A stretch of DNA of 64,000 nt from an uncultured Clostridia bacterium (GCA_948735595.1 CAPXSA010000012.1:65082-129081); one strand, 5' to 3'. Positions 19,901 to 31,474 are shown, counted from the first letter of the stretch. Numbers and translations: made by a program. Notes: generated by a model from the sequence alone, not told the origin.

Positions 19901-22900
19901 TAAGCATTTTTCTCTTTATTTTAGCTAGCTTGTGGCTCATTGCACCCGCTATCATGTGCTACATTAGTAAAGAAATTAAAGTACAAGAGAAATTAGCACA
20001 GTTAACACCAGAAGAGCAAAAATATATATTAGAAATAGGAAAAAAAACATGGCAATACTTCAAAGACTATTTAAAACCAGAATACAACTATTTGCCACCG
20101 GATAATTATCAAGAAGATAGAAAACAAAAAGTAGTACCTAGAACATCTTCGACTAACATTGGTCTAGCTTTACTAGCAGTTATCTCAAGCTATGATTTAG
20201 GCTATGAGAACCTAGAAGATACCATAGGATTATTAGAAAAAATAATAGATACCATTCGTAATTTACAAAAGTGGAATGGCCATTTATATAATTGGTATGA
20301 TATTCAAACTTTACAACCTTTAAAGCCTAGATATGTTTCTTCTGTAGACAGTGGAAATTTCATAGGGTACCTATTTGTAGTTAAGCAATTTTTAGAGGAA
20401 CTAGTTCAGCTAGAAAAACTACAAGGTAAGGGAGCAGAGCAAAATAGCAAGTTAGAACACAATAAAAAAGTACAAGAAGCAGAAACTAGACAAGAAAAAC
20501 TAACAAGAATGCTAGAAATTGCTAATACCACAATTGACCAAACTAATTTTAGAATGTTATACGACGAAGAAACAAGGCTCTTCTCCATTGGTTTTAATGT
20601 AGAAGAAAACAAATTAACAGACTCTTACTATGATTTACTTGCATCAGAAGCAAGACAAGCAAGTTTAGTAGCAATTGCTAAAAAGGACATTCCAGTCAAA
20701 CATTGGAATAACCTAAGTAGAACCTTGACAATTTTAAATCAATATAAAGGGCTTATTTCATGGTCAGGAACAGCATTTGAATATTTAATGCCCAATATGA
20801 ACATTCCTAAATATCCGGGAAGTCTGCTTGCAGAATCGACTGAGTTTATGCTCATGTGTCAACAAGAATATGCCAAAAAGTTGCATATCCCTTGGGGTAT
20901 TTCAGAATCTGCTTTCCATTTGAAAGACTTGCATAATAACTACCAATACAAGGCATTTGGTATCCCATGGCTAGGACTAAAAAGAGGACTAGCAGATGAA
21001 ACGGTAGTAGCAAGCTATGGAAGTATTTTAGCTTTGCCAGAAGAGCCGAAACAAGTAGTAGAAAACTTAAAGAAGTTAGAGCAAAACGGCATGTGCCAAA
21101 AATATGGATTTTATGAAGCCATAGACTATACACCAACTAGGCTCAAAAAAGGGCAAGATTATGCAACTGTCAAAACCTATATGGCACACCATCAAGGTCT
21201 TATTCTGCTTGCCATTAACAACTTATTCCATCAAAACATCTTGCAAAAAAGATTTATGAAAAACCCACAAATGCAAGCAATAGATATTTTACTACAGGAG
21301 AAAATGCCAGAAAATATTATTATTACCAAAGAAGAAAAAGAAAAAGTAGAAAAAATGAAATATGTAGAAGACCAAAGCTATACTCAAAAAGAAATTACAA
21401 AGCCAGTTACCAAACTGCCACAAATGAATGTCTTAGCAAGTGAAAATTATACCATAGTAACAGACAGCAAAGGGCAAGGATATAGCAAATATGGAGACAT
21501 TTTAATCAACCGATATAAGAAGACAGATGATGTAGAACAAGGAATATTTTTCTTCTTAAAAAATGTCAAAACCAATCGTATATGGACAGCAGGGCATATG
21601 AGTTATTTGGCAAATCCAGATAAGTATTCTATTTGCTTTACACCAGCCCAAACCAAAATCACAAGACAAGATGGCAATATCGAAACTATTAGTAAAATTG
21701 GTATTTCACCTGATGAACCGGTAGAGTTAAGAACAGTCGAACTAACAAATAACGGAATAGAAGCAGAAACTTTAGAAATTACCAGTTATTTGGAACCAGT
21801 CTTGTCACAAGAAGCACAGGACCATGCTCATCCGGCATTTAATAAGCTATTTTTAAGTTATGAATATTTAGAAGACACCCACTCTATTTTAGTCAGCAGA
21901 AGAACTAGAACACCAAACGAGAAAAAAGTATTTTTAGGAGCAAATTTCTATACAGAAAGCGAAACAATTGGAGAACTAGAATATGAAATTGACAAAGAAA
22001 AATTCTATGGAAGGGACAATTTGGGCTTGCCAAATAGTGTCAAGAACTCTAGTTTACTTGGCAACCAAATGAACCTTACCACAGAACCAATTATCAGTAT
22101 GAAACGTACCATAACAATAGAGCCTGAGCAAAAAATAACATTGAATTTAATACTAGCAGTAGGGGAGAGTAAAGAACAAGTCATAGAAGAATTGCAAAAA
22201 TTTAGTAGTCAAGAGACAATTCATTATCATCTAGAATTGGCAAAAGCAAAAGTAGAAGCAGCGAACCGCTATTTAGGTATTCAAACCAAAGAATTAAATA
22301 CTTATCAAAAAATGGTAGGATACTTGTTAACATCAAACCCACTAAAGGCCTTGACACAGAAAGTAGATAGTTTAGCACCAGTAAGTAGATTATGGCAATA
22401 TGGCATTTCAGGAGATTTGCCAATTTTGCTGATTTCTATTAAGACATTAGAAGAAATCGAGTTAGTAGAAGAGGCCCTAAAAGCTTATGAATATTTCCGT
22501 TTCAAAAATATTGGTTTAGATTTAGTTATAGTAAGTAGGGAAAAGTATAGTTATGAAAGTAGTGTCAAAGAAGCTATTTTTGCTAGCATCTTAAATAAAA
22601 ATCTAGGGTATTTGCAAAATATCAAAGGTGGTATTTTCATTTTAGAAAACTTGTCAGAGGAAGAATTAGATTTGTTAGAATATAGGGCAAGTTTGAGTTT
22701 TAATGGAAGTAATAGTATATGGCGTTCTTTAAGAGAAGCAGAAGAAGAATATCTTGAAAAAATAAAAGAAGTACCAAAAGAAGAACCACCGAAAATGGTA
22801 TTAGAAGAAGAGCCGATTCGTCAAGAATTAGACGCCGAAAAACTGAAATACTATAATGAATATGGCGGATTTTCAGAAGATGGCACAGAATATCATATTC

Positions 22901-25234
22901 GTATTCACAAAAATCAAAAATTACCAACCGTTTGGAGCCATTTACTAACTAACCAAAACTTTGGAACCTTAGTAACAGAAAGCATGGGAGGATATACGTG
23001 GTACAAAAATAGTAGATTAAATCGTTTAACTGCATGGAATAATGGACCAGTAGTAGATGTTCCTTCAGAAGTAATTTATATGCAAGATTTAGATACTAAA
23101 AAAATATGGTCCTTAGGATTTAACCCTTGTCCAGATGAAAATGATTATCATATTACCTATGGATTTGGATACGCTAAGTACAAACATACAAGCAAAGGAA
23201 TAACGCAAAAATTGGATGTTTTTGTACCAATGGAGGACAATATTAAGGTGCAAGCCATTCAGTTAGAAAATAACGAATTGCACAAAAAGAAATATAAATT
23301 AGTTTACTATGTAAAACCAGTTTTAGAAGAAGATGAATTGAAGTCAAATGGATTCTTACATTTAGATTTTTATGAGAATGCCAATGTTGTTTGTATGCAT
23401 AATATGGCAGCTGAGGAAAATAACCAATATTTATTTGTATCTAGTAGTGAAAAAATCACTTCCTATACAGGTAGTAAATCAAGTTTCTTTGGAAAGGGAA
23501 ATTTAACACATCCAGACAGCATAGACCAAATAGAACTTAATAAGGAAAACAGCTTGTGGCAAGATGGTATTATAGCCATACAATGTGAAGTAGAATTAGA
23601 AGCATTAGAAAGCAAAAAGGTCATTTTCACATTAGGGGTAGGAAAAGATGTCTTAGAGTGTCAAGACTTAAGCTATCAATATCGCAACACTAGCAAAGTT
23701 TATGAAGAATATGAAAACACCAAAAGATATTGGAGAGAGTTACTTGGAAAAATACAAGTCACAACACCACTCGAATCTACCAATATATTATTAAATGGTT
23801 GGTTACTATATCAAGTAATTACTTCTAGACTATGGGGCAAAACAGGATATTATCAATCAGGAGGAGCTTTTGGATTTAGGGACCAGCTACAAGATGTTCT
23901 TTCTTTAAAATATACCAATCCAGAAATACTAAAAAATCAAATTATCAAGCATAGTGAGCATCAATTTATAGAAGGAGATGTAGAGCATTGGTGGCATGAA
24001 GAAACGAAGAGAGGAATCCGAACTAAGTTTAGTGATGACCGATTATGGCTAGTATATTTAACAGAGGAATACCTAGACTTTACAGGCGATAGTAGTATTT
24101 TAGATGTGCAAATTCCATATATTGCAGGTGAACCACTAACAGAAGGAACTGACGAAAGATATGATTTGCATTTACCATCAGACCAAGTGGAAAGTTTGTA
24201 TGAACATTGCAAAAAAGCAATTCAAGTTTCTCTAGACTTTGGAGAAAATGGACTTCCGAAAATAGGGTCAGGTGATTGGAATGATGGATTTAGCACAGTA
24301 GGAAATCAAGGAAAAGGAGAAAGCATATGGCTTGGATTTTTCCTTTACGAAGTACTAAAAAGATTTATTCCAATTTGCCTAGAAAGAAAAGAAGAAGAAT
24401 TAGTAAAACAATATGAACAAATTATGGAAAAACTAAAAAGAGCGCTTAACTCTAACGGTTGGGATGGAAGATGGTTTAGACGTGCCTTTATGGATGATGG
24501 TAATGTGCTTCGGAAGTATTCAAAATGAAGAATGTAGAATTGATGCAATTGCACAGAGTTGGGCTGTGATTTCAGGAGCAGGAGATAATGACAAGAAATA
24601 TATTTCCATTCAAAGTTTAGAAAATCATTTAGTAGATAAAGAAAATGGTATTATCAAATTATTAGACCCACCATTTGATAAAAGTAATTTAGAACCAGGA
24701 TATATCAAAGCATATGTGCCAGGAACAAGAGAAAATGGTGGACAATATACTCATGGAGCGATTTGGGCAATTATAGCAGAAACAATATTAGGTTTTGGAG
24801 AAAAAGCAGGAGAGCTATATAGAATGATTAATCCAATTGAGCATAGTAGAACTAAGGAAGCGGCAACAAAATACAAAGTAGAGCCATATGTTATTGCAGC
24901 AGATGTTTCAGGGCAAAGAAATTTAGCTGGAAGAGGTGGTTGGACTTGGTATACAGGGTCTGCGAGTTGGATGTATGAAACAGGTATCAAATATTTATTA
25001 GGCTTGCGTATTCATAAGGGCATATTGCATATGGAGCCATGCATTCCAAACCAGTGGAAGGAATATTCGATTAGGTACCAATATGGTAATAGTAGATATC
25101 ATATTCAAGTGAATAACCCAAATGGTAAAACAACAGGTGTAACTAGCTTTAAAGTAAATGGAGAAGAAATACCAGAAAAGCAAATTGCTTTGAATCATAA
25201 TGGAGGAATTTACAAAATTGAAATAGAGATGTAA
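16969..25234 (+). CDS. Cyclic beta-1,2-glucan synthase-like protein (NdvB family), read through a +1 shift
   Basis: About 2,754 residues if a +1 shift occurs at the CGG at 24511. Order: an N-terminal helical region of about 400 residues; transmembrane helices (415-465); a GT84-type glycosyltransferase with LDADTQ near residue 637; more membrane helices (about 830-1000); a glycoamylase-like domain; and C-terminal GH94/glycosyltransferase-36 phosphorylase-type domains. The joined sequence restores LGSIQNEECRIDAIAQSWA, a conserved GH94 stretch. Family members polymerise UDP-glucose, cyclise and trim the glucan. Without the shift the last 240 residues of the catalytic domain are lost. The start is supported by AAGGAG. 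Confidence 0.85.
24511..24513 (+). other. In-frame CGG, inferred +1 shift (site 4)
   Basis: The zero frame reads GTG CTT CGG AAG TAT TCA AAA TGA. Skipping the C gives CTT GGA AGT ATT CAA AAT GAA. It is the only in-frame CGG in the 2,514 codons read up to this point. Confidence 0.85.
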
Positions 25235-25235
25235 A

Positions 25236-25284
25236 AAGAAGATATATCGCTTTTACAGAGTTACTTGCGATATATCTTTCTTTG
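25236..25284 (+). terminator. Terminator of the glucan synthase gene
   Basis: AGAAGATATATCGC pairs with GCGATATATCTTTCT, followed by TTTG and further Ts. Confidence 0.75.
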
Positions 25285-25373
25285 TTATTTTACCCCAAAA
25301 GGAAGGAATTATGTTTCTTTAATAATATAGATATTCTCGAAAAACTCCTTAAAATTTTCCCCTCTGATAAACT

Positions 25374-25560
25374 ATATTAAAGTCCGGTGCCTACGACTGC
25401 TACCCCACGGCCATAGTTGTTGTTGCTAGTCCAGTTGTTGTTATAGGTGAAGGAGAACATACCGCCATTGCCACGTATGAACCCATTGTTAGTATTGCTG
25501 AGCCAGGTAGCGTTGCTAGCGCTATGCCAGCCAGAGCAGCCAGGATACCTATAACATAAT
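25374..25560 (-). pseudogene. 3' remnant of a surface protein gene
   Basis: Read on the minus strand, this G+C-richer stretch ends at a TAA at about 25376. It encodes a tail with SASNATWLSNTNNGFIRG, GGMFSFTYNN and NYGRGVAVVG. This is the style of C-terminus found in repetitive clostridial surface/pilin-like proteins (FxRGG...GVF/GMF...YG.RV). No start or upstream part remains. The rest of the 515-base gap holds a terminator, AT-rich sequence and the next promoter. Confidence 0.45.
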
Positions 25561-25681
25561 CCCTAATGAATATATTTTAGTATAATACAACAGAAATTAT
25601 TTGTCTAGATTGATATTACAAAAACGTTTCATTTGTATTGCAAAACCATGTCAGAAATATTACAAAAATGTATAAAAAAAC

Positions 25682-25710
25682 TTGTGCAAAAAACAGGAAT
25701 ATGATATAAC
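25682..25710 (+). promoter_or_regulatory. Promoter of the two-component operon
   Basis: TTGTGC, a 17-base spacer and TATAAC, about 40 bases before the response regulator start. Confidence 0.55.
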
Positions 25711-25749
25711 TATAAAGAATAGAAACGAAAAGGAAGGCGGGTACTTGGA

Positions 25750-26520
25750 GTGGAGGAAAATTTAGGAATACAAGAAAATGAAGATAAAAAAGCTACAGAC
25801 AAAAAAGTTATTTTAGTAGTAGATGATGAAAAGCCAATTAGAGATATTTTGGTGTACAATTTACAAAAAGAAGGATATGAAACAATAGAAGCAGAAGATG
25901 GAGAAACTGCCATCAAAGTAGCATTAGATAATAAAATAGATTTGATTTTATTAGATATCATGCTTCCAAAGGTAGATGGGTTAACAGTATGTCAAAGATT
26001 AAGACATACACTTAATGTGCCAATTTTAATCCTATCAGCAAAAGATGAGGAAATTGATAAGATTCTAGGATTAGAATTAGGGGCAGATGACTATATTACA
26101 AAACCATTCAGTGTAAGAGAATTGATTGCCAGAGTAAAGGCAAACTTAAGAAAAGCAGAAGTAGCAGGGCAACAAAAAGAACCAGTGGTAGAAGAAAAAC
26201 AAAATGAAAAAGCACATAATACCATTTCTTTAGGCGAGCTTACTATTGATTTAGATAAATTTGAAGTAAGAGTAAGAGGAGAAGTTATCGATTTAACTCT
26301 TAGAGAATTTGAAGTATTAAAGTACTTAGCAAATCAGCCAGGACAAGTTGTTACTAGAGAAATCTTGCTAGAAAAAGTATGGGGCTATGAATATTATGGT
26401 GATATTAGAACCGTAGATGTTACTGTTAGAAGAATTAGAGAAAAAATTGAAAAAGATACATCAGCACCAAAGATTTTGATTACTAAGAGAGGTGTGGGAT
26501 ATTACCTGGCATCAAACTAA
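25750..26520 (+). CDS. OmpR/PhoB-family response regulator (WalR/PhoP-like)
   Basis: 256 residues. The receiver domain has VDDE near residue 24, the phospho-acceptor Asp in LLDIMLPKVDG and the conserved Lys in TKPFSVREL. A glutamate/lysine linker joins it to a C-terminal winged-helix domain with VWGYEYYGDIRTVDVTVRRIREK. It would bind direct repeats in DNA when phosphorylated by the kinase encoded 47 bases downstream. The start is GTG, with GGAAGGCGG upstream. The N-terminus is about 20 residues longer than usual. Confidence 0.9.
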   Translation: MEENLGIQENEDKKATDKKVILVVDDEKPIRDILVYNLQKEGYETIEAEDGETAIKVALDNKIDLILLDIMLPKVDGLTVCQRLRHTLNVPILILSAKDEEIDKILGLELGADDYITKPFSVRELIARVKANLRKAEVAGQQKEPVVEEKQNEKAHNTISLGELTIDLDKFEVRVRGEVIDLTLREFEVLKYLANQPGQVVTREILLEKVWGYEYYGDIRTVDVTVRRIREKIEKDTSAPKILITKRGVGYYLASN

Positions 26521-26567
26521 AAAGGTGCAAAATGATAACCAGATAGAATTACAAAAGGAATAAAAAA

Positions 26568-28031
26568 ATGATAAAAAATATACAAACTAAGATAATATTA
26601 ATTTTCTTTGTTTTAGGGATACTGATAATTGGTTTACTTTCTGCCTCTCATGTTATGATGTTAGAAAAGATGAACCAATCCATAATGCAAGAAAACAATG
26701 AACTAGAACTTTCAGAAAAACAGAAAAGTAAAATGCAAGAAGAAATCAAAGAACAAATAAAGCAAACAGAAATCATTGGCATAATAGCTATTGGAAGTTT
26801 CAGTGTCATTATGGTATTAGTAGGTTACTTTAATACAAAATCAGTTGTAAATCCAGTAAATAACTTAATTGAAAGTGCAGAGAAAATTGCCAATGGAGAA
26901 GAAATTGAAATTAATCATTTAGAGAAAAAGAAAACGCAAATAGATGAATTAGTCAATGCCTTTAGCCTAATGACAAATGAACTAAAACAAAACTTAAATG
27001 AAATGGGAAAGCAAAAAAAGCAAATTGAAACAATTTTACTTCATATGACAGATGGTATTATTGCTTTTGATATGGAAGGGAAAATCATTCACATTAATCC
27101 CGCAGCAAAGAATTTGCTACAGCTAGATAGACAAGACAATAACTTTAATAGAATTTTCCAAAAATTAAACACAGATATCAACTTAGAAAAAATTGTTTAC
27201 TTAGAAAATTGGACTTCTTCAGAACAAAGATTAAATATTGGCGAAAAGTATGTTAATCTACTATTTGCACCTTTTCAAGATGAAAATGATAAGCCAGCAG
27301 GTGTGATTGTAGTAATTCAAGATATTACACAACACGTAAAACTAGATAATATGCAAAAAGAGTTTGTAGCAGATGTTTCTCACGAACTAAAAACGCCAAT
27401 TACCTCTATTATGGGATATGCAGATACACTTCTAGAATCAGAATATGACAGAGAAATGCAAGCAAAATTCTTAGGAGTTATTAGTTCAGAAGCTAGAAGA
27501 ATGGCAAGGCTAGTAACAGATTTACTAGTACTTTCTCGTTATGATAACAAAAAGATAACCAAAGAAGAAGTAGAATTTGACTTAGGAGACTTAACGAAAA
27601 AGTGTATTGAAAGGCTAAAATTCGAGATTGAAAAGAAAAATCATCATGTAGAATGTTTTGTTACAGCTAATGTTCCACCAGTAAAAGCAGATAAATATGG
27701 TATTGAAAGAGTAATTCTAAATATTATTACAAATGCCATTAAATATACACCAGAAAGTGGAATTATTAAGGTATATGTGGGATTTGTATACAATGATGCC
27801 TATATCAAAATTATTGATAATGGAATTGGAATTCCAGAACAAGACCTAAGCAGAATATTTGAAAGATTTTATCGTGTAGATAAAGCAAGAACCAGAGAAA
27901 TGGGAGGAACAGGCCTTGGACTTTCTATTGCAAAGGAGATTTTAGACCAAAATAATGGAAGTATTGATATTAAGAGCGAAGTAGGAAAGGGAACTGAAAT
28001 TGTTATTAGAGTACCTACCAAGAAACTATAG
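26568..28031 (+). CDS. Membrane sensor histidine kinase (PhoR/WalK-like)
   Basis: 487 residues: two transmembrane helices (about 7-29 and 66-87) with a very short, Glu/Lys-rich extracytoplasmic segment, a HAMP linker, a PAS domain, the HisKA box VSHELKTPITS, and a HATPase domain with NIITNAIKYTP and GTGLGLSIAKE. It should autophosphorylate and pass phosphate to the regulator encoded just before it. The small external loop suggests it senses through the membrane or PAS domain rather than a large ligand domain. Confidence 0.9.
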   Translation: MIKNIQTKIILIFFVLGILIIGLLSASHVMMLEKMNQSIMQENNELELSEKQKSKMQEEIKEQIKQTEIIGIIAIGSFSVIMVLVGYFNTKSVVNPVNNLIESAEKIANGEEIEINHLEKKKTQIDELVNAFSLMTNELKQNLNEMGKQKKQIETILLHMTDGIIAFDMEGKIIHINPAAKNLLQLDRQDNNFNRIFQKLNTDINLEKIVYLENWTSSEQRLNIGEKYVNLLFAPFQDENDKPAGVIVVIQDITQHVKLDNMQKEFVADVSHELKTPITSIMGYADTLLESEYDREMQAKFLGVISSEARRMARLVTDLLVLSRYDNKKITKEEVEFDLGDLTKKCIERLKFEIEKKNHHVECFVTANVPPVKADKYGIERVILNIITNAIKYTPESGIIKVYVGFVYNDAYIKIIDNGIGIPEQDLSRIFERFYRVDKARTREMGGTGLGLSIAKEILDQNNGSIDIKSEVGKGTEIVIRVPTKKL

Positions 28032-28058
28032 ACTATTTAAGAAAGAAGGAAATAAAAG

Positions 28059-28715
28059 ATGGGAGTAAACGATAGGGTGAAAAATATATTAGAATGGGTA
28101 TTTTGCATTGTAGTGGCATTTATATTAGCTATTCTAATAAAGTACTTTATAGGAACGCCAACTGTAGTAGAACAAGTCTCCATGAAACCAACTTTAATTG
28201 AAGGACATAGACTTATCTTAAATAGATGGGTGAGAACAGTAAAACAAATGCCAAAAAGAGGTGACATTATTACTTTTGAAGCACCAAGTAATGCAGGAAA
28301 AGAAGTACAAAAAGAAGATATTGACTTTAATTATCCGGTGGCAAAATATGAAAATGAACCAACTTCTTGGTGGGAAAAATTTACTTATTATGTATTAGAA
28401 ATAGGAAAAGAAAGTTATATTAAAAGAGTCATTGGCTTACCAGGTGAACATGTACAAATTAAGGATGGAAAAGTATACATTAATGGAGAAGAATTACAAG
28501 AAGATTACTTAGCAGAAGGTGTAGAAACAGGGCCGATTTCAGTTTATGATTATTACCTAGACATTACGGTTCCAGAAAATTGCGTATTCGCTATGGGAGA
28601 TAATAGGAGACATTCAACAGACTGTAGAAAATTTGGATGCATTCCACTAGAAAAAATTGAAAGTAAAGTTTGGATTCGCTTTTGGCCATTTGATCTATTT
28701 GGAGAAGTTAAGTAA
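28059..28715 (+). CDS. lepB: Signal peptidase I
   Basis: 218 residues with one N-terminal transmembrane anchor. The catalytic serine is in QVSMKPTL and the catalytic lysine in YIKRVIGLPGEHV; the GDNR box (MGDNRRHSTDC) is also present. It removes signal peptides from secreted proteins outside the membrane. The gene starts 27 bases after the kinase gene and may be cotranscribed with it. Confidence 0.9.
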   Translation: MGVNDRVKNILEWVFCIVVAFILAILIKYFIGTPTVVEQVSMKPTLIEGHRLILNRWVRTVKQMPKRGDIITFEAPSNAGKEVQKEDIDFNYPVAKYENEPTSWWEKFTYYVLEIGKESYIKRVIGLPGEHVQIKDGKVYINGEELQEDYLAEGVETGPISVYDYYLDITVPENCVFAMGDNRRHSTDCRKFGCIPLEKIESKVWIRFWPFDLFGEVK

Positions 28716-28757
28716 GCCGTGCGAAGCAAAGCGAGTTATGGATGATTTATGCATAAT
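28713..28757 (+). repeat. Copy of repeat family B
   Basis: AAGCCGTGCGAAGCAAAGCG then GTTATGGATGATTTATGC. Related units lie at 50478 and 50533. It occupies most of the gap between the two signal peptidase genes. Confidence 0.45.
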
Positions 28758-28800
28758 AAAATAAAGCTGAACTACAGATGACTAAGAGAGGAAAAGGGTA

Positions 28801-29439
28801 ATGAGCAATAGAGCAAAAAATATAGTAGAATGGATAATTTGTATTGCAGTAGCATTTATATTAGCTCTTCTAATTAAGTACTTTATAGGAACACCAACAG
28901 TGGTAAAGCAAGTCTCTATGAAACCAACTTTAATTGAGAACCAAAGGCTTATTTTAAATCGCCTAGTAAGAACAACAAAACAAATGCCAGAAAGAGGAGA
29001 TATTATCACATTTGAAGCACCAAGTAATTCTATACAAGAAGAAAGTGATTTAATCCATCCAGTAGCGAGATATGAGAATGGACCAACCTCCTGGTGGGAA
29101 AAATTTACATATTATGTACTTGAGATAGGAAAAGAAAGCTATATAAAAAGAGTAATTGGTTTACCAGGTGAACATGTTGAAATTAAAGACGGAAAAGTAT
29201 ATATTAATGGAGAAGAATTGCAGGAGGATTATTTAGCAGAAGGAATGGAAACAGGGCCACGTAATGAACTCACATATTATTCAGACTTGATTGTTCCAGA
29301 AAATTGTGTATTTGCAATGGGAGATAACAGGAAAGATTCAATGGATTGTAGAGAATTTGGTTGTATTCCATTAGAAAAAATTGAAGGTAAAGTATGGATT
29401 CGCTTTTGGCCATTTAATTTATTTGGAAAGGTTCAATAA
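28801..29439 (+). CDS. lepB: Signal peptidase I, tandem paralogue
   Basis: 212 residues, closely similar along its whole length to the protein at 28059, with the same catalytic Ser (QVSMKPTL), Lys (YIKRVIGLPGEH) and GDNRKDSMDC boxes. It differs mainly in a shorter loop after FEAPSNS and in the substrate-side segment before the GDNR box. A tandem duplication with possible division of substrates. GAGGAAAAGG precedes the ATG. Confidence 0.9.
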   Translation: MSNRAKNIVEWIICIAVAFILALLIKYFIGTPTVVKQVSMKPTLIENQRLILNRLVRTTKQMPERGDIITFEAPSNSIQEESDLIHPVARYENGPTSWWEKFTYYVLEIGKESYIKRVIGLPGEHVEIKDGKVYINGEELQEDYLAEGMETGPRNELTYYSDLIVPENCVFAMGDNRKDSMDCREFGCIPLEKIEGKVWIRFWPFNLFGKVQ

Positions 29440-29448
29440 GCAAATATT

Positions 29449-29590
29449 GATTAGCTATTATTATATTGAACGTTTGTCCTTACTGTCCATTGCTTTCAAT
29501 TGCTAAGCGCAAAACAAAGAAAGCAATGGAAGGCGCTCAGCCTTGCTTCGCCTTGCGCGGACTACACTTATCAATATAATGATAGCTAAT
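29449..29590 (+). repeat. Full copy of hairpin repeat family A
   Basis: Outer arms TTAGCTATTATTATATTGA and complement (one G-U). Then the conserved CGTTTGTCCTTACTGTCC, an inner stem CATTGCTTTC / GAAAGCAATG, and the conserved block beginning GGCGCTCAGCC and ending GGACTACACT. It fills the gap before holB. Confidence 0.75.
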
Positions 29591-29628
29591 TAAGAAATAT
29601 TGCTTAATTCAATTACAAGGAGAAAGAG

Positions 29629-30534
29629 ATGGCTTTTGAAAACTTGATAGGAAATGAAAAAATAAAGAGTTTATTAACAGGTGCAGTGCAAGCAAACAAT
29701 GTACTCCACAGTTATTTATTTGTTGGAATAGAGGGAATTGGAAAGAGTCTTTTTGCAAAAGAATTTGCTCAGATGATTTTATGCACTTCTAATCAAGAAA
29801 AACCATGTAAAACTTGTAAATCTTGTTTAGAATTTCAGGGAGACAGTCACCCAGACTTTTTACAAATTGAGCCAGAAGATGGAAAAACAATCAAGATTGA
29901 ACAGATTCGATATTTGCAAGAAAAAATAGCAGAAAAGCCTGTCACCTCTGAAAAGAAAGTATATATTATTGAAGATTGCGACAAAATGACAAGAGAAGCA
30001 GCAAATGGTTTATTAAAGACATTAGAAGAGCCACCAAGTTATGCAGTTCTCATTTTAATTACAACAAATGAAAGTAAACTCTTAGCAACCATTAAATCAA
30101 GGTGTACTAAAATTGCATTTCAATCTTTGTCAGAAGAAGAAATTAAAACATATTTAAAAAGCCAAAATAATGAGCAAAATATGACTAGTAATATGATAAG
30201 ACAGTGCCAAGGAAGTATAGGCAGGCTAGTTAAAATAGGAGAAGAGCAAGAAGCATATACACAAGTAGAAAATGTGATTAACAATATAAAAAAAGAAGAT
30301 ATTACACAGATTTGGAAAAAGGCAGAAGTGCTATATCAAGCAAAAGAAAAGATTATGGACTTATTAGACTATATGAATGTTATTTTTTTAGAAAAACTTC
30401 GTGAAGAACAAGACATGAGATATACAAAAGCAGTAGATATTATAGAAGAGACGAAAAAGAGAATAACAGCAAATGCTAATTATGATATGTCTATTGACAA
30501 TTTGCTATTAAGAATATGGGAGCAATTCGCATAA
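29629..30534 (+). CDS. holB: DNA polymerase III delta' subunit
   Basis: 301 residues. Walker A-like GIEGIGKS near residue 34, a zinc-binding cluster with CKTCKSC, and the sensor segment CDKMTREAANGLLKTLEEPP. The delta' subunit is part of the clamp loader. It is followed 19 bases later by ricT, the same order as in Bacillus. Confidence 0.9.
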   Translation: MAFENLIGNEKIKSLLTGAVQANNVLHSYLFVGIEGIGKSLFAKEFAQMILCTSNQEKPCKTCKSCLEFQGDSHPDFLQIEPEDGKTIKIEQIRYLQEKIAEKPVTSEKKVYIIEDCDKMTREAANGLLKTLEEPPSYAVLILITTNESKLLATIKSRCTKIAFQSLSEEEIKTYLKSQNNEQNMTSNMIRQCQGSIGRLVKIGEEQEAYTQVENVINNIKKEDITQIWKKAEVLYQAKEKIMDLLDYMNVIFLEKLREEQDMRYTKAVDIIEETKKRITANANYDMSIDNLLLRIWEQFA

Positions 30535-30553
30535 AAGAAAGGAAAGAAATTAA

Positions 30554-31474
30554 TTGAAAAATATAGTAGGGATAAGATTTAAGAAGCCAGGAAAAATATA
30601 TTTCTTTGATCCAGATGAATTAGAAATTAATAAATTGGATAAAGTTGTGGTAGAAACTGCTATGGGACAAGAACTTGGAGAAGTGGTTATTAGTAAAAGA
30701 GAAGTTCCAGAAGAAAGTTTAACAGCTCCTCTTAAAAAGGTGGTTCGCATAGCAACACCAAAAGATTTAAAGCATCAAGAAGAAAATCAAAAAAAAGAAG
30801 AAGAAGCATTCAAAATTTGTGAAGAGAAAATTAAAAAATATAAATTAGACATGCATTTAACAGAAGTAGAATATAAATTTGATAACAGTAAAATTCTATT
30901 CTATTTTACAGCAGATGGAAGAATTGATTTTAGAGAATTAGTAAAAGACTTAGCAGCAGTTTTTAGAACAAGAATTGAGTTAAGACAAATAGGTGTAAGA
31001 GACGAAGTAAAACGTATTGGCGGAAATGGAGTTTGTGGAAGAGAACTTTGCTGTTGTTCTTTCCTAGGAAATTTTGAGACAGTATCTATAAAAATGGCAA
31101 AAGAGCAAAATATGTCACTAAATCCTTCTAAGATTTCAGGAAATTGTGGTAGATTAATGTGCTGCTTAAAATATGAACAAGAAGTTTATGAAGAAAAATT
31201 AGATAGATTACCTAAGATAGGAGCAATTGTTAAAACAGAAGACGGAGAGGGAGTAGTAGATTCCATTGAAACTTTAAAAGAGATTATTCGTGTAAAATTG
31301 AAAGACGGAGATGAAACTTTTTATAAAAAATATCCAGCTTCTGCAATTAAGATTATAAAAAATGTAGGAAAAGAAGAGATAGACCCAGAAGAAAAAGAGC
31401 ACCTAAAAGAATTACAAGAATTAGAAAAGTTAGAGAAAATGGAAAAACAAGCAAATAATGAAGACGATATGTAA
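30554..31474 (+). CDS. ricT: PSP1-domain protein RicT (YaaT)
   Basis: 306 residues with a PSP1 domain; the conserved cysteine set is visible (GNGVCGRELCCCSF and GNCGRLMCCLKYE). In Bacillus RicT forms the Y-complex with RicA and RicF, binds iron-sulfur clusters and modulates RNase Y and sporulation. The start is TTG with AAAGGAAAG upstream. The C-terminus is Glu/Lys-rich. Confidence 0.9.
   Translation: MKNIVGIRFKKPGKIYFFDPDELEINKLDKVVVETAMGQELGEVVISKREVPEESLTAPLKKVVRIATPKDLKHQEENQKKEEEAFKICEEKIKKYKLDMHLTEVEYKFDNSKILFYFTADGRIDFRELVKDLAAVFRTRIELRQIGVRDEVKRIGGNGVCGRELCCCSFLGNFETVSIKMAKEQNMSLNPSKISGNCGRLMCCLKYEQEVYEEKLDRLPKIGAIVKTEDGEGVVDSIETLKEIIRVKLKDGDETFYKKYPASAIKIIKNVGKEEIDPEEKEHLKELQELEKLEKMEKQANNEDDM

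Noticed and set aside
28059..29439. The tandem signal peptidases as a notable novelty
   Set aside because: Duplicated type I signal peptidases are common in Firmicutes, and both copies keep all catalytic residues.
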